A stretch of 64,000 nucleotides of DNA from assembly GCF_910592395.1 (NCBI RefSeq), contig NC_088311.1, positions 1,366,501-1,430,500 on the forward strand. Direction: 5' to 3'. Source of the stretch: Lineus longissimus. Lineage: Eukaryota > Nemertea > Pilidiophora > Heteronemertea > Lineidae. Numbering within the stretch: position 1 is the stretch's first letter; each line of letters opens with the position of its first letter. The notes beneath the pieces are model-generated. The model was not told the origin of the DNA, did not search any database, and saw nothing but the letters and a program-made list of their open reading frames with translations. The position numbers and the translations under genes are program-made. Positions 14,301 to 29,300 of this stretch are shown in pieces.

Positions 14301-17300
14301 GATTCCTATAAATGGGTTCTGACAAATCGTACCGTGGTTGAACATGGCTGGACGGATGGAAACTGCAGAATCGATGGTACGAAGGGGGAAAGGATATCCT
14401 TTGCAAGAGTAACAGAAGCAGAGTTTGGGATCTATCATTGTTTGTATGAGGTAACCCATAACGGTACTCATGGGGAGTACATCCTAAAGCGCGGTGTCAA
14501 TGTCTTTGGTCCTCCTTATGATGATTGGAGGGAGGAATATTCCACAAGGTTGATGATAGCTGGAGCTGCTGCAGGGGGATTTCTTGGCTTGGTGAGCGCG
14601 ATCTGCCTGATTTACAAGTGCCGTTGGAAAGCAGGAAGGAGGAAGGATGACGTTGGAGGTTGGTACAAGTTAGTTTTAGATAGAGTTGTGGTACGTTCTA
14701 GCCCTTGGAGTTGGCTGCTTTGATTGAAGATGAAGCAGAATTCAGTATCTGTTCAAAATGATTCCATACCAGCCTTCGTTATCTAATTTTGTGATTCCTC
14801 AGATTTCCTTCAGAGGGCTCTCATGTTTTTGCTGGCTGCTCATGTTCAGAGGGTGCCGAGTCTTTCATATCACCAGTTCTCCGTCTCCAGATAGGTTTTC
14901 CAGATGAAGGAATGCGATCGGGAAATGATATTTCCCCAGCTGTCCTCTCTACTACCCATTGATTCAGTGAGTGAAGTGTGTTGTCGCACACTGCCCTGGT
15001 ATCTCGATCAATGCCACTTGCAGAATGAGCATGTCTCTGAAGTCTGGCCATCTTCACTGCCTCGGTGGAGCTCTCAATCAAGAATGTAGTATCCAGTCAT
15101 CCCTAGAATAAGTGTGTTCTTTATCATGGTGTCGCTTCTGAGGTTGTTTTTTGGCTCTTCTTTCTTGGTTGGTTGTTTTGTATCTTTGACTAATGACCTG
15201 TGGCTGTGTGCAGTTCGTGTCTTGAAGGATCATCCATATTTCTTACCAACATTTGTTCGCATGTCCTTTCATGCTTGATCAACCTACATTCCCACGAGTG
15301 GTGTGATATCAAATGTCATATTTTGACTATCTTTTGGACACTTTTTTTTCATCTGGAGAGGGTGCCAGGTGTTCATATCATACACTCTCAACAGTTTGTT
15401 TGGGACATCCTTCGCTTGTGTCTACATAGCTTAATTCAAGTGGTCAAACCAGGCCTGGGAAACTGAAGAACTTTCTGTGGCAAGGATGTGAAACAGTCTT
15501 GGCTGGTTCTCTCCTAGACTGGCATTTGTCTTTTACTAAATGATAATTGCACAACCACAGTGTCACCCAACACTGTAGAGTGCGTTCCAGGTCAGCTCAT
15601 CTTCTTCAGAATTAGATCATTTAATATAAAAAAAACACCACCAGAGGATGAATCGATTGGAAAGTCGTCCCTGATTGAGGTCTTTGGGGCAGGCAAGGAA
15701 GATGAAAGCATTGCACTCGCAGTTTATCCTCATCAGTGGAGGCGTCCTTCTATTAGATTAAGGTCACCGCAGATTCAACTATCGCGGCAATGGACAGAAA
15801 AGAAAAGCAGATCCATTTGGATTGCACGAAAGTGGGGTTTTTATCTCTATTGCCGTGTTATGGGTTTTGAATTGGTTGTAATGGTGTCTGCCATTCAAAT
15901 TGGTCCATGTTTCTGGAGATGAAAGGAATTTGTGCCTTTGCAATGTCTTGGTGGGTTTTAAAATGAGTTCTTGCTTTGAAGTAGACCACACTTCCGGGTG
16001 ACTTGTGTTTCCAGCTATGAATCGGAACACCAGTGACTACACTCAAGTTGGAAGGGTTGTCTTGATGGTCATGTTGGTACCTCCCTTCCCCCCCCTCAGG
16101 CACCCGCGAGTCATTCATGATCCATCGGCAATAATTCTGGCCGCAGGCACAGAGAACCCTATTAGATCAAGGTGACCTTGCTGCAGAACTCTTTATCAGA
16201 TTGCGGACACTCAGAATCGAGAATGCAAATGCTGAAAAGAGGCTCTGGCTCTGGTAACCGAATTATCACATGATAGAAGCTAAAATGATTGAGAAACAGG
16301 CAATGGAATTCTGATATAACTATTGAGGAGTGCATTAATGGCTGGAGAAAATGGCAAGGACAGTGTGACAGATAGTACTATGAAAATGACTTAATAATTG
16401 TCCTTGCATTCCAAACATAAAACCATCACTGTATCTTTGTTGAATTTGTTTGTAGTTTGGTACAAGTTTTAATCCTGTCAACTGCTAGTGGTGTCTGTGA
16501 ATACCTTAACACACTTTCATTTTTCACTTGCTTTGTTAATTTCAATTTGCAGTAATGATTGTAGTCTTGCATTTCATTCTAATGTTATAATAGTGCATTT
16601 TAATTTGCATCCTACTGGTGATTGCTTTTCATTGGTGAAAATGCTTGATTTCATCAAAGATATTGTCTCAGTAACTTTGGCTGTAGCTCAATTCACTAAT
16701 CGCTTATGGTCTTGTAGTTTAACTGTTAAATGTTTTCTGCTTTCATTTCAACACTAGATGGTGGGCCTCCAAGTATAGACCATACTAGTGACCGTGGTCC
16801 CACAGACTATCATCATACCCCATCCATCCTGACTGAGCTGTCAGAGAATGATGATCTACTAGGTATAGTTGGTGTTTTCAGTTTATTTTGTCTTTCATCC
16901 TGCTCCCACTCAGTTTCTTGTGTTTGTTTTAAGGAGGTCATCCATTTGGTCATTTCCCCCCCCCCCCCCCCGCCGTAAAGACAGCATAACAGAGCATGGT
17001 AAGAGACGTTGAGCATCCCAGCTGTGTTAGGCTTTTTGCGCACTCTTCGGGAAGTGACGGGTAATGGATGACCACCACGCATTATCAACTCTTCTTTCCT
17101 CTCTTTTTCAACTCTCCTTTCCAATCTTCCCGCAGTGCTACATGTACCATTGACTTGTTCAATGATAACATGGATTTGCCACTGCTGCCTTTAATAGTTG
17201 TGTGTGGGGGAGTGGGAGATATGAAAAGCTTTTGGCGATGTTTTCTGCTGATTTTGCATTATTGGATGACTTGTACCATGTTATCAAAAACATGAGCAAT

Positions 17301-20300
17301 TGTGTTCTTCTCACATCTTTCTCTTCAACCCACGTGTTATTGTATGTACTTTAGTAACCACGATTTACTGTGTCCAATGTCATAATAAGCTACCAGTTCT
17401 TCTTTTGCTTGAGACCATGTCCCAAAGGTAAGTTCTTTTACCCTTTTGATATTATGTAATTGAATTCATGAAATAATCTTATTCTCTTTGTTGATAATAT
17501 TTCAAAATATGCTGATATTTACATTGTTCATGATGTTGTCAGATTCCACATAAGTCTGGCTCAATTTGCCCCTTTCCAGATCAGCGCCCCTGGTGGTGGA
17601 GTGGGACAAAAAAGCTGGCTTGCTGGATCAGCCTTTGATATTTCTGACATAAAGTGAACGTCAGCCTTGACAGATAAACCAGGAGCCGAGCTCTCTGACA
17701 CAACGAATGGATGTTGGCAACATCAAACTCAAATCCTGACCCCTTAAGTCGGCCACTTTTTCTCTCCCCTCAAGAAGGCTCCAACACCAAAGGTCCTGAT
17801 CTTAAAAGAGGTATAATTATGATTTTTTCCAGGGCGATGGTTTTTACGTCCTCATTTTGACCCTTGCAAAAGGGGAGGTGCCTACCAGCTTCCATCCATG
17901 ACATGTATAGATCATTGATCGTATATTTCACTGGGGACCAATTCAATTAGTTTTGTCGCTGATCCATTGAATACTAATAACTCTGATAAATAATTACGAT
18001 ACATGCTCGTACATGTTCGAGAGGAAATCAGGAGGGTGGTCATGATTTATAACAAGGAACATAGTGATTTAGCTTATTCATGGCTATTGCTCTTGTATTA
18101 TTAGGTCTGGTGATGAAATCTTTGCCAATCTCGGACAGATTTAAGGATCAGGTGTTTTCCGATCAGAATTTTCGACTGAAGTAAGCTAGTATAACTTAAT
18201 GATCTGACGAAAACATTCCTGTATAAGTTATGCCATCGCCAATCAGTTTGGCCTACTGGGATATCAGACTGAACTATCAACTCTCAATAAGAATAACCAT
18301 ATACTGCATATCAGTATGGCTGTAATTGGTTTATCGATCATCACATTCTTATACATAATTTCATAAGAATGTCATAGTTATGAGAATCTGTGTTTGCTTG
18401 TCAATAGAATTAACATTGTTGTCTTATTAGTTATTTAATCTGTGTCTTATGACCAGAATGAATGATCTAATCACAATTCCTGCAGTTTGCACTAGGCATG
18501 TTTCACTATTTACTATGATCTATCTTCAAGCTTTAATACCTCATAAGCTTCCCTCAGTTATGTCAAAGTGAGGAACCTATTGGCCACCAGCCATCATCAT
18601 ACCCTCCATCGGATGACCATTAAGGATGCTTTCCATATGGTCACACAACAGACCTACTCTATTCTGTTCCCTCTGGCCTCTCATTATGCCCAGGTAAACC
18701 TTGGTAAGGTCATACAATCTTTACATGTAAACCTACTTACCCAAGTAAGACGTGTTTCAGCTGCTTACTATGACCCTCACCCTCCCTTCATCTGTTTAGC
18801 AAAGACTGCAGTCTGACCATCAGGCAGCCATTAGCCATCATTTGATCCTCCATTAGATGCCTCATATGATGTGAAGGATGTATGCTCATAGTCATCTCTG
18901 CCTCACAGATGTCCAATCTAGGCAGTTTACTGGCTCAAACAAATTGAACCAGCATCCCCAATGTAGTTACAAAGACCTACAATAGAGAGAGCTGTCGGAG
19001 TAAAGCAATGGAAACATTTGAGGGCCTGGGTTTGATTCCTGGTTATTCCGGGTAAACCTGTCTGATGTCTGATGTAGAGGGCAACTCTCTTCAGCTGCCT
19101 AGTTTTCCTCTGAGGATGCAAGTTTTCCTACTATTCCTCCCTCATACTATGAATGCCATAGCTATTAAATACAGGAATACCACTCCCTAGACTGCGCTGT
19201 TCGCTGGAACAGTCCAGCATTTCTTTTCATGCAATCACGGAGCTGATCTATCGATGGATGTCACCTGGGAAATGTTGGAGAAATCCAATCCAAACGCTTG
19301 GCAGAAAAGCTGATTTCTTTCGGAAGAGTGCTAGTCAGTGAGACAAGCTGTGGTGTCTAGAATGATGGCATTCGTTAGCAAAGACTTGCTCAACATCTCA
19401 GAAGTCTTGCGGGTTCATGGGGATCAACTTGTCGCAAGCAGTGCTTCTTGTTGGTGTCACGTTTCGACCATATCAGTGGAGATAATCAAACCGATGTAAC
19501 CTTAACCAGAAAGTGTGGAGTGTACTTTGCTGTTCTCAGTCACTGCACGGAGACTAGATGGAGTGATTGCTCCATCGGCACACGTCTGTGATGCAAGTAG
19601 ATGTGTTGCCTCGCTCTCAGTCCAGGCATTTAGGAGGTGACACAATGTCAGTTTGTACTCTATCGGGGTGCATTATCTAAGTGATCATGTCAGCGTTGCA
19701 TATTGCTTAATCATCAATCGGTGCGTGATTTGCGTGAGTGATCTGCTAGAGATTTGAATCAGAGAGGTTCATTCATGTGACAACTTTCATTCATGAGTGA
19801 AAGGATTAGTGATCGGTTAGACTAAAGGATCCTAAGTGATAACATTGGGGACATCTGTAAGCCGCTAGAGGGATGAGGCCGCAAGTACAATTACGATTGA
19901 CAATGAAGGATTTCTACATATTGGATCAGCGCAAATGTCAATTTTATACAACAAGGTGTTCCTAGGATTGCATGAGTGGTTGTGATGAACTTGTGATCAA
20001 TTGCATTTGCTACTTGTATGAGTTTCGTTGATTGGTGTGTGAAGTCGTACATCAGACGCAGAGGTGTGTGAAATTGTTTATAAAAGGAAGACGTAGAAGT
20101 TGCATTGTGATCAATGATACAAAAGGAGAGGATGGATTCATCGGCCTCACACCTTAGAGATTCTAGATCCTCTTTCATTCACCTTCATTGGAATTTCGTG
20201 CCATTTTATAGTGGGATGAACCAACCATGTAATATCTGTTAAAAGATGAAACTATTCTCAGAGTTGAATGCAGCCTCATCGGATGACATAACGCCATCTG

Positions 20301-23300
20301 CTCTACCTGCCAAATCAGCTTCTCCATCCTGTATTCATATATATTTATGGATTGCATACATCCAGGGAATAGATGATTGAGGATATTGAGCTGACGATAC
20401 TCGGCTCCACCGAGAATTTCCTGGATTATGGCAGTATTCCGCAACCGCCATCGCCCAGCAAATGTCAGTGGATCAAGCAACGTAATGATGAACTTCACTT
20501 GGCCTCAGGTAATGCATGTATCTTGTATCAGATCAATTAGATTGGCACGCCCTTTAAAAGTGACAGTACCTTTTCTTCCTCTAGGGTGCCAGAGCAGGAA
20601 AAACGTACTTGTCTTTTACCTTCACCATTGATTTCTGCAAGACCCAGTCTCAAACCATCAATCTTGCTCTCCAATATCCTCTTGAAAGTCAACATATCTA
20701 ATGCTTAATTGCATAGCATTTATTAAGTGTACCTAGTCATAATCTCGTCTGACTACCGACCATTCAAGTGGTTCTGACTGATAATATGCCCTGATCATGC
20801 CATCATTCAGGCTCACAATGAGATTTCCCCATTCCAGCCCGTCGTCTTCTCAAACTGCATGATTTGATTGTTGGTATTTTTCTGGGGCGCTTTGGTGGTG
20901 CGATCGATGGTGAATGTCTGAATCAATCAGGACCAATCAATTTGCTTGGCGGTTGCAGTCTCTTCGCAAGCGTGGGATGACCAAGTTTATTAGCGCGTCC
21001 CGCATAGTTTTTTTACCCAATACAACTTCTTGTCGCATACTGTCAAGCCTGAATGAGACCAAGGCTGACTATGAATGTCCCTATCAGTTGACAGTTATAG
21101 ATAATAGCAATCAGGAGCAGTTCATATGGTGTCCGAAAGATTTCATCCTTCTCGGGGGCAGGGTGGCACCATTATGATCTAGGACAAGTCCACACTATCC
21201 AAAAACCTGGTTTGGGTTGAGTGCCAGTGGCAAAAGCGTCTTCCAATGATTCAGCTGCTAACTGATCCGATATTAACATCTTGTTGGTCTAGGAAGCAGA
21301 GTGATCCCTTTGTACTGGTCAGAGGGTGCAATCTCTTCAAACCCGGCTTGTGGGCTCCACTCAACTTGTCAATACACCTCAGGTGGACAGGAATAGTCAA
21401 TGTGGTACTTCATCTCCGAGAGGAGAGGATTTATCAATTCATAATGGTGGCTTTTAAGGTCCTAAGAAATACATGGATTCTTCAAATGTCATATGAATTG
21501 AGTTGTGATCAATTAAGTTGCTAATTAGTGCTGTAACCCAACCCTAATCAGCCTCTTTCGATCTTGGTTTATATACTGTTAATTACCTGCCAGATCAGGA
21601 TGTATCATGTTCCAATACATTTGTATGTGTTCTGTGCTTTTCTGCTGTAACAGTTGTAGAATTTTCTGTTTTGGACAGTTTTTGATTCTGGCCGAACTTC
21701 TGATAGATACGGCCTGCAGCTATTGATCCATAAATCACGTAGATGTCCCCTTTATGTATATTCAGATGTCTGCGATCATTAACTTGTCTGTTATGGGCAG
21801 CATTATTCTCCTCTGGTTTGATTAGCTTCATGAGATGACGTCAATCAAGGCAGTTGGAGGTCAGATTTCACAAGGCGGAGCTGCTCATTTGTATGATTGT
21901 GTCCTTGAAAGAGCAATTAGATCTATTAATATTGATCTAACACGGCTTAAGATGGTGTTGGATGACAAACCAGGGGGCCTGTTGTGGAGATAGTCCTTGG
22001 CCAATGTCGGACAACACTGGGTTGGAGGAGCCCATTGACCCTGGAACCTCCCTCTGGCTCTTGAGTTGTGTCCTTGATGAGGTGGATTGTTGGAATCAAA
22101 GGCTCATATTCTGATCACATTCTGCTTTGCATGTTTTCGTTTATTGAAGGTGATGTGTGCTTAATCAGGCAGATAATGTATCCACCCTCTTCTGGTCTGT
22201 GATATGGTTTACAATCTGATACCAGTTCTCTTAAAAAATTCAAATATTCAGTAGCTCATGGCGAATCTTGTTTTCCATGTTCAATCGAATTGTATTTCCA
22301 TATTCAATCAAGTTTTGTTTCATTCCTGACCTCACCATGTTGGATTCCCTTTCGCAGTCAAAAAAACAAAAAAATCTTTTTTGTCGTTTAGCAAGCCCAG
22401 TGCACCCAAATTTGGTCATTTAGCAAGCCCGCCGCACCCAAATTCGTCGAAACCGAATATAGCACTATCTGGTCTTCCCTTGAGAATAGGTCCATTCAGT
22501 TCATTTCATCCTCCCCTAAATCTTCTCTGCTCACAACTTTTCCTGTCCTGATTGTCACTTGGCTGGTAGTGATTGTGTGAATAATATTCTCATTTCTCGT
22601 TGAGGACATACCATTATCTCTAGGATGGTGTGTACTCAGCTTTAGGAATCATTAATTCTTACCTGCTATGAGCCTAACGAGAATGCATGGCGATTCCAAG
22701 AGTCTGAAAACAGGGGGAGGGAATGTTGTGAGGTAAGTAGCATTCTATCCCAGTTTACCCTTGAATAATGATGTCATTCTGATCTAGTGCATCACACTAC
22801 TTGCTTTGCAACCTCCAGCTGAATTGCCGCTGATTGCGGATTGTTTGAAATGCACATCGCCTGAGGTATTGAATTCCACCTGTTCCAGATCCCAGCGGGG
22901 TTGAATCCCTGCCTGCCGTGCATGCCATACCTTCAGCCTCCTGCCAGGACATGTTAGTCTCCACACACGGCAGTCACTTTGTCATAAAAAGGAAACGCAG
23001 CATCGATCATAGTCAGGACGGGAGTGGTTGTCACAGCCAACCCATGAATCATGTATAAGTCCCATCAGTTTTGTATTGGTATTATGCTGAATGCCCGCCA
23101 CAATATTGTTGGTCTTGTCCTTGGAGCAAGCAATGGACAAGTTGATATCTATACTAAGGTGTCATTACTAGAAATGTGCAAGGTAATTATCTGAGCACAT
23201 ATCGCTCTCGTTCTCTTTTGACTACCAAGGAGAGATGTCATGCCATGGTGTCGTCACTCTAGGGATCCAAGCAAACATGTGGGTGCAGTCCCATTGAAGG

Positions 23301-26300
23301 AAATAGGTTGAGTTGTAACCAGAATCTTTCTGCTTACCTGAACCTGAACATGAAGGACACCAGGAGGAGAGGCCTATGGGACATTCTTTATCCTTTTCTG
23401 ATTCAATTACCTCCTAGTTTGAGCAACACACACTTCACCTCCAACAACCACCTGTATATTGGTCTTGCGAATCAAGAAACATATTTGAGCTTGCCTACTG
23501 ACTAGTGATGTCCTTCAATAGAGTTGTAGCCTATCGATGCGCTGGACGGTATGGCCACAAACTCATACAGACGAGGTAAGCAGACTTCCGGCATGTTGGA
23601 GGTGCACGCCCACAGAATACAAAACAGTCTGTCCAGATTAACAATGATAAATCAGACACTATCAACTCATATTAACCCTTCTAGTTCTGGTCACAGTGTC
23701 GGTGCACTGTTCTAAAAGCGACGGAAAAGTGCGATATTGCCAGCAGTGAGTTCTCATTATGAAAACGTGTTGCAGCTTTGCAGGTTTGTTCTTGTAAAAG
23801 CAGCTTGTCACTTCGCTCCCCACAGTCCATTGTTGGGAAATGGTCACAAGGATATCATTCAAAATATCAAAGATATTCTGTACAGTTTGGCGACAAAGTT
23901 GACCACTTCTACTACAGAGACTGTTCTCCCCTTAGTCAGCCTCCTCATCGCTGTAGGCGCTCCCATGTTACCAATCGGAACCTAATTTGGCTAATGACGA
24001 CGCACAGTTGTATGTTTTGCCACCGTCACTGCCTGCGGTGTATATCTTTCTTCCCCTCGCCGGAACTGGAAGACTCCCCATATCAAAGACAACAAACATG
24101 TAGTGGAGCTGCATTAAACTTATTACAAGCTCATTATATTTTTTCACGGCTTTGGTAAGGCAAACTTCACAGAAAATTATGCCAATTGGTGTGTGTATTG
24201 TACGTGTGCTGTGAAATTGATGCTTTGACATTTTTTTGATATGCATCTCGTGTGGCTTGTTCAATGATGCATTTTTCTGTTGATATTTAGAAAGGAATTT
24301 GGCTAACACATAACCTAATTAGCTTGTTTTCTTCTGTAACATTTCCAGTCCAGCATTCGGCAACAGAAATCATGATTCAGATCTGATGGATTCCTGCTCA
24401 TGTCATTGTATTCGTCCGAGCCCCAAACTCACAAGAAGATTGTTTTCCACATCACGTCTGAAAAAGAATTTGGCGTCTCTGTTGCGAGGTGACACTCGAA
24501 AAATCTTCCCATTTCCTTTTAAATGGTTACACCGTATGGGATTTGTTTGAAGTTAGATCGGGCTGTGATGATCTTTGTAAACATGCCAAGGGATGGTTGG
24601 CTGCAAAGATTAATCACATAATGATTAGAAAGAAATTGCTTCATTGATCAAATGCATTAGACTCGGGTTTCAGCTGTTTGCCGCATGTCGGTGCTCTTTT
24701 GAAAAAGTGATCTGAGGATATTATTCTGTGTGGTTGAATGAGCAGATGTGGGTTTTCAACAGTGTTTTGTATTTGGTGAGCAAGTCAACCACTTAATGAT
24801 AATATCTCCTCTCCTTAGGTAGTAAGGAATCAAAATGTTCTGTTCTTCAGAGCTCTGCTTGAAAGGATTTTGTAAAGATAGATTATCTCTGCAATAAAGC
24901 TACAGTTATTCAGCCATTTCTACATGACCAGATACTGACCTCACTTGGTATCACATCAAATGAATATCGGCATCTTCCCTTTTCCCTGACAGCATCTTGC
25001 TCCTTGGCTGTGGATCGCCTTGGGGCCAACAATCAGTAATACTTACCCTCAGGCTAGCATTACTTAGGTTTCAGCTCTCGGAAGTCTTCTGTTGCCTATG
25101 AAATGATGGCAACATGAATATATTCATTTCCCTCATTGCACCATGTCCCTGTTGGATGAAAAAGAATCAGTTCTTTTCTCATGGAGAGTGCAGCAGATGA
25201 ATACTTGATGCCTTTCTTTCCCAAGAACATGAAAAGTACATCAGTCTAATCCACTTGACATGATCAGCCCGTTCCCCAGATAGCATCTGCTTGGTAACCT
25301 GTTGCCCTTCCTGTCAAGACAAAAGTGATTGTTGAGGTTTCACCCCAGATCATTATTCATGATGTTGGAGTCAAGCTTACACCATGTTCTCCCCTACAGC
25401 CTCTCCCATGCCTCTTGGCAAATCTGTTGCTTCAATTTGGCCAACCAGGCCCTGGAGGTAGTTCCAATGACCCGTCCCATGCCACCCTCTTGTTGGAGCC
25501 ATTTGCCTGTGAGGACATGATGTTTTTCGAAAAAGCAGTTGATAGTCTGTGTCGTTCTGACTTGCATGTGTTCTTCGTCAACGACTGTTGGCAGGTAATT
25601 GTCAGGAAGGGAGGTGGCTACGGCTGACATCATGGTGACATGGCTAACTTTACCTATTGAATGATGATGATGATCTAATTTGCTGGAAGGGACACCTTAA
25701 AGCATGGCTTTAAGCAACTCCTCTCTATGGTAGAGAAACAGCCACTGCTCTCTCAGCCATAAATGAGACATTCAAGCAGACTGGAGTGCATACTTCATCC
25801 AAAAAGCTACATAAAAAGTTGAAAGGAGATGTTGAAGGCAGCCTGATATGCTACTGCTCTCATTTCCGTGTTGACTCGACCACCTTCCATGTAAATTGAA
25901 TGTTCGCTTGGCTATAAAGAAACATGATGGTGATTACAGAGCTCGGTACTGAGAAGCCTTGCATATGGCTCTTTTGGCTGCACAATATGATCATGAAATA
26001 TGGCCGACTTGTTGAGCTTCACGTGTTGGAGGGGTGTTCATGACACATATTTCCTGCTCTTAATTTTCTGATTGCAGCGGTATTTTGGTTGGTGCTGGGT
26101 TCTTATCAATCCTTCGATTTCGCAGAAGCAATTGACATCTTGGTAGGAAAATGGTGCAGCATGTCTTCATCTTAAAATCACTGAGGTGGCGAGCATGTTC
26201 CCTTGAACATGTTCTGCAGGACATAACATGAAGCAGAACATCATGTGTTGTGACGAGAGTGGAAATCTCGTGTCTCTATGATCCACGACTCTGGCGGAGC

Positions 26301-29300
26301 TGATCAGCCGCGAAATTGGCCAGATTGGTCTCAGCCTCTTATTTGCGCACAGATATATTTATTGCATAGACGGGAATCTAATCAGACGGCTTATTGGATG
26401 TAAAAAGTGAGGAACATCAGCCATGTTAGCATAGTATTAGTACGATGTGTTGAGACTTATCGTCAGCATCTTTTTATCCTCGAGCTTCCTTCGTGTTCGT
26501 GTTGCCAGTTTTTGTTGGCGGATAATCTGCCTTGCGTTTCACGCGCAAGTAAAAAGAGATGCTCATATCTAAGCTGTCATTTTCTTGCTCTCCCTCCGTT
26601 ACCGCCCGAGGGAATTGCCATAATTAGTGTTAAAATTTCATTAAGTACTGTAGGATTCTCCAATTTGTGAAGACTCGGTGTCAGTTTTTCATGACCTTGT
26701 TAAGATCTTGCCCGGGGTTCCCACAGGATGTGAGAGTTTGAGATCTTGTCATACTTTCTTACAGACATACCTTTGATGGACTTGATTCAGCCGAAGGCCT
26801 CATTTGCGCCGGGTTCAGATTGAAGCCCTCAACCATTATCATCACCTCCAGCATGGAGATGTCAGTAAGGATTTTGAATATTCTTCAAGGTTTCTATGGA
26901 AACAGGTTATTTTAAGAATGTGGTGAGGTAAAGGAAGTGACCGAGAAAATGAAATCACTGCAGCTGGGACCAGGAATGTGTTTTTTCATCATCGCTCATA
27001 CATGGCTTATGTCTTATTTCCTCTCATTTCTCGAGGCACATCATCAGGAAATTGTTAATTACATTCCTTCATATTAGTTGATGTTGAATACAGTTGCGTG
27101 AAGCCCTTGGGTTCAATCAATATTCATCAGTTTTTATCCCATTGCTGCAAAGGTGCATCAATTCCAAGAAGAAAAATTTGCGTTCTCTTGTGGGAGATTG
27201 CTGTCTATTCAGTATCATCATGGTCCGTTCATCAGATGAAGCCCGACACACCTCAAAAGTACATTCGTACTGGAAACAGACTGACTTTAAACTGATTGCC
27301 TGTTGGTCCCAGTATTGTGATAGGCAACTCACGCGCTTCAAAGTGCCGGATTCCTTCTGGTTCCACATTTCCCTCCACCATATGAATCACCCAAATGTTG
27401 TCTGTCTGCATAAAGAGCCAATAATGAAGCAAATCAGAGCGCCGTCGTTCATAGACAGAGTGTAGGGTGATGATTCCATCAGCCTGATACAAATCTCAAC
27501 CACTTTGAAAGCCGCGTCTAGCCAATAACGTCACATTTGATTGATCTGCAGGCAAAGCTTTATTGACCAAATGGTAGAAATTGTGTTAATAGGCTCGAAT
27601 AGCGACTAGTTCATTTGGAAGAGATTGTTGTGACTGCTCTAAAAAAACAGTATGCAATAACTGTTGGTAGCCAATAGGAGGTCAAATATACGTCTTAAGT
27701 TGATGTTTGGTATCTCCATATGAAAGCTGTGGTTGGGCTTGGCTAGGTCCACAAGGGTCCAGAACAAAAACCATCTCAGTTCAGTCTGAGTCTTATGGTC
27801 ATTGTAGAAGCATCTGTTTTACTCATTGTATTTGACAATGATAACATAGCTTGCTGAATTTCAGCACCTTAATAGTCTTGTTTCACCTTCAGACAAAAAA
27901 ACAAGTTAGAAAAGTCAAATCTGATATGTTTCTGCCAAATTTGATCACTGCCAAGCTCTTTTCTAACAGATTGTCCTCTCAAGTTGTCACTTCTGTTTTG
28001 AATTTGAATGATGAGAGATATAGAAATCAGTCTGTAAGTGTCGGCTCGATGATTCATCTTGACAAGATGTTGTTAAACATGGTCGACTTGTCAGAATCTA
28101 TCAAGTAGTTTACTCAAGGTGAAGTGTACTTAAAAAGTGTCTACCTGAGGAGAAAGAAAACGTCCATTTCTTGAGGACTGTCTAGCTCCATGCTGCCATC
28201 TGGTGAAGCAAGGATATCTTGGGCAGTGTGGCAAGTTACTCGGTTTGTTTTCTATTTCAGTGCGGAGCTTCAAAGGTTGAGTGTCGGGTACTGTGCTTAA
28301 TCTAGTCATTTCAGCAATCCAGAATTGAAATATGTGCTCATTGTAAACGATGTCAAAATGACAGGCAGCGAAGCCTTCAGAAACTTGTATCATAATGTGC
28401 TCTACTTGTCTTTGCAGATGATGGTGATGAAGTCACACTCATGTACTCCAAACATGAGGTAATTATCACATTTATGTAGAGTTTTTGATGATTGGTCAAT
28501 AAACCTAATCAGTCTTGCATCTGAGATGAGAAAAGGCACTTATTGTGTCAGTTAGTGACAGGTCTGTGAACTTGTCTTGATATAGGGGGATGCAGGCAGG
28601 AGCTAGGGGGTCAGATGTAAGTAATGATGATGATACTACATTTATGACTCAATCACTTCCAGAAAATTCCCATGAAAGACTTCTCTGCTGAGATTCGAGC
28701 ATCGATGGATGTTGAGAACTTCTTGAACCAAGCTATCCTGATGCTGGATCATTACGGCTGCAGTCTTCACGACATCATCGAAACTATGCTGACCAGACTG
28801 CTGACCAATGAAGATGGCAGCCATAATGAGGGTCTGATCGAGGAGGCCAAGGAACATATCTTCACTCATGACAAAGGTGGGTTGGTGTGTCTAGGGTGGG
28901 AGGGGGGAATCACTGTCTGGCGCGATTGCAGACAAACCTCGTTGGCAGCCAAGACAAGCTGAGACCACTCATTGAAGAAGCACAGGATCAGGAGCAAAAT
29001 CATCACTGACATGACTCAGGGGCCTACTTATAAAGGGAAATTCAATGATATGCATGCCTTTACGATACCACACAATGTATGTTTTCATGTCAATAAACCA
29101 ATTCCTACTACATACCAATAGAGCCTATACCAGTTGGAGAGGAGAAGGAGAAAACTAGGACTAGGACTCGTACTCTGAGCTACACTGAGACACTCATTGA
29201 GGAGGCCAAGGAACACATCTTCACTCATGACAAAGGTATATTACAATCAGGTCTCCTGCCTTTGTCTCGTCTGTCATGCGTGATACTGGAATTGTTATCA

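Noticed and set aside
15560-15922. 120-codon ORF as a second exon of the nested Ig gene
   Set aside because: The acceptor at 15561 needs a phase-1 donor, and the only phase-1 site near 14660 is poor; the phase-2 donor joined to the acceptor at 15610 would create a stop.
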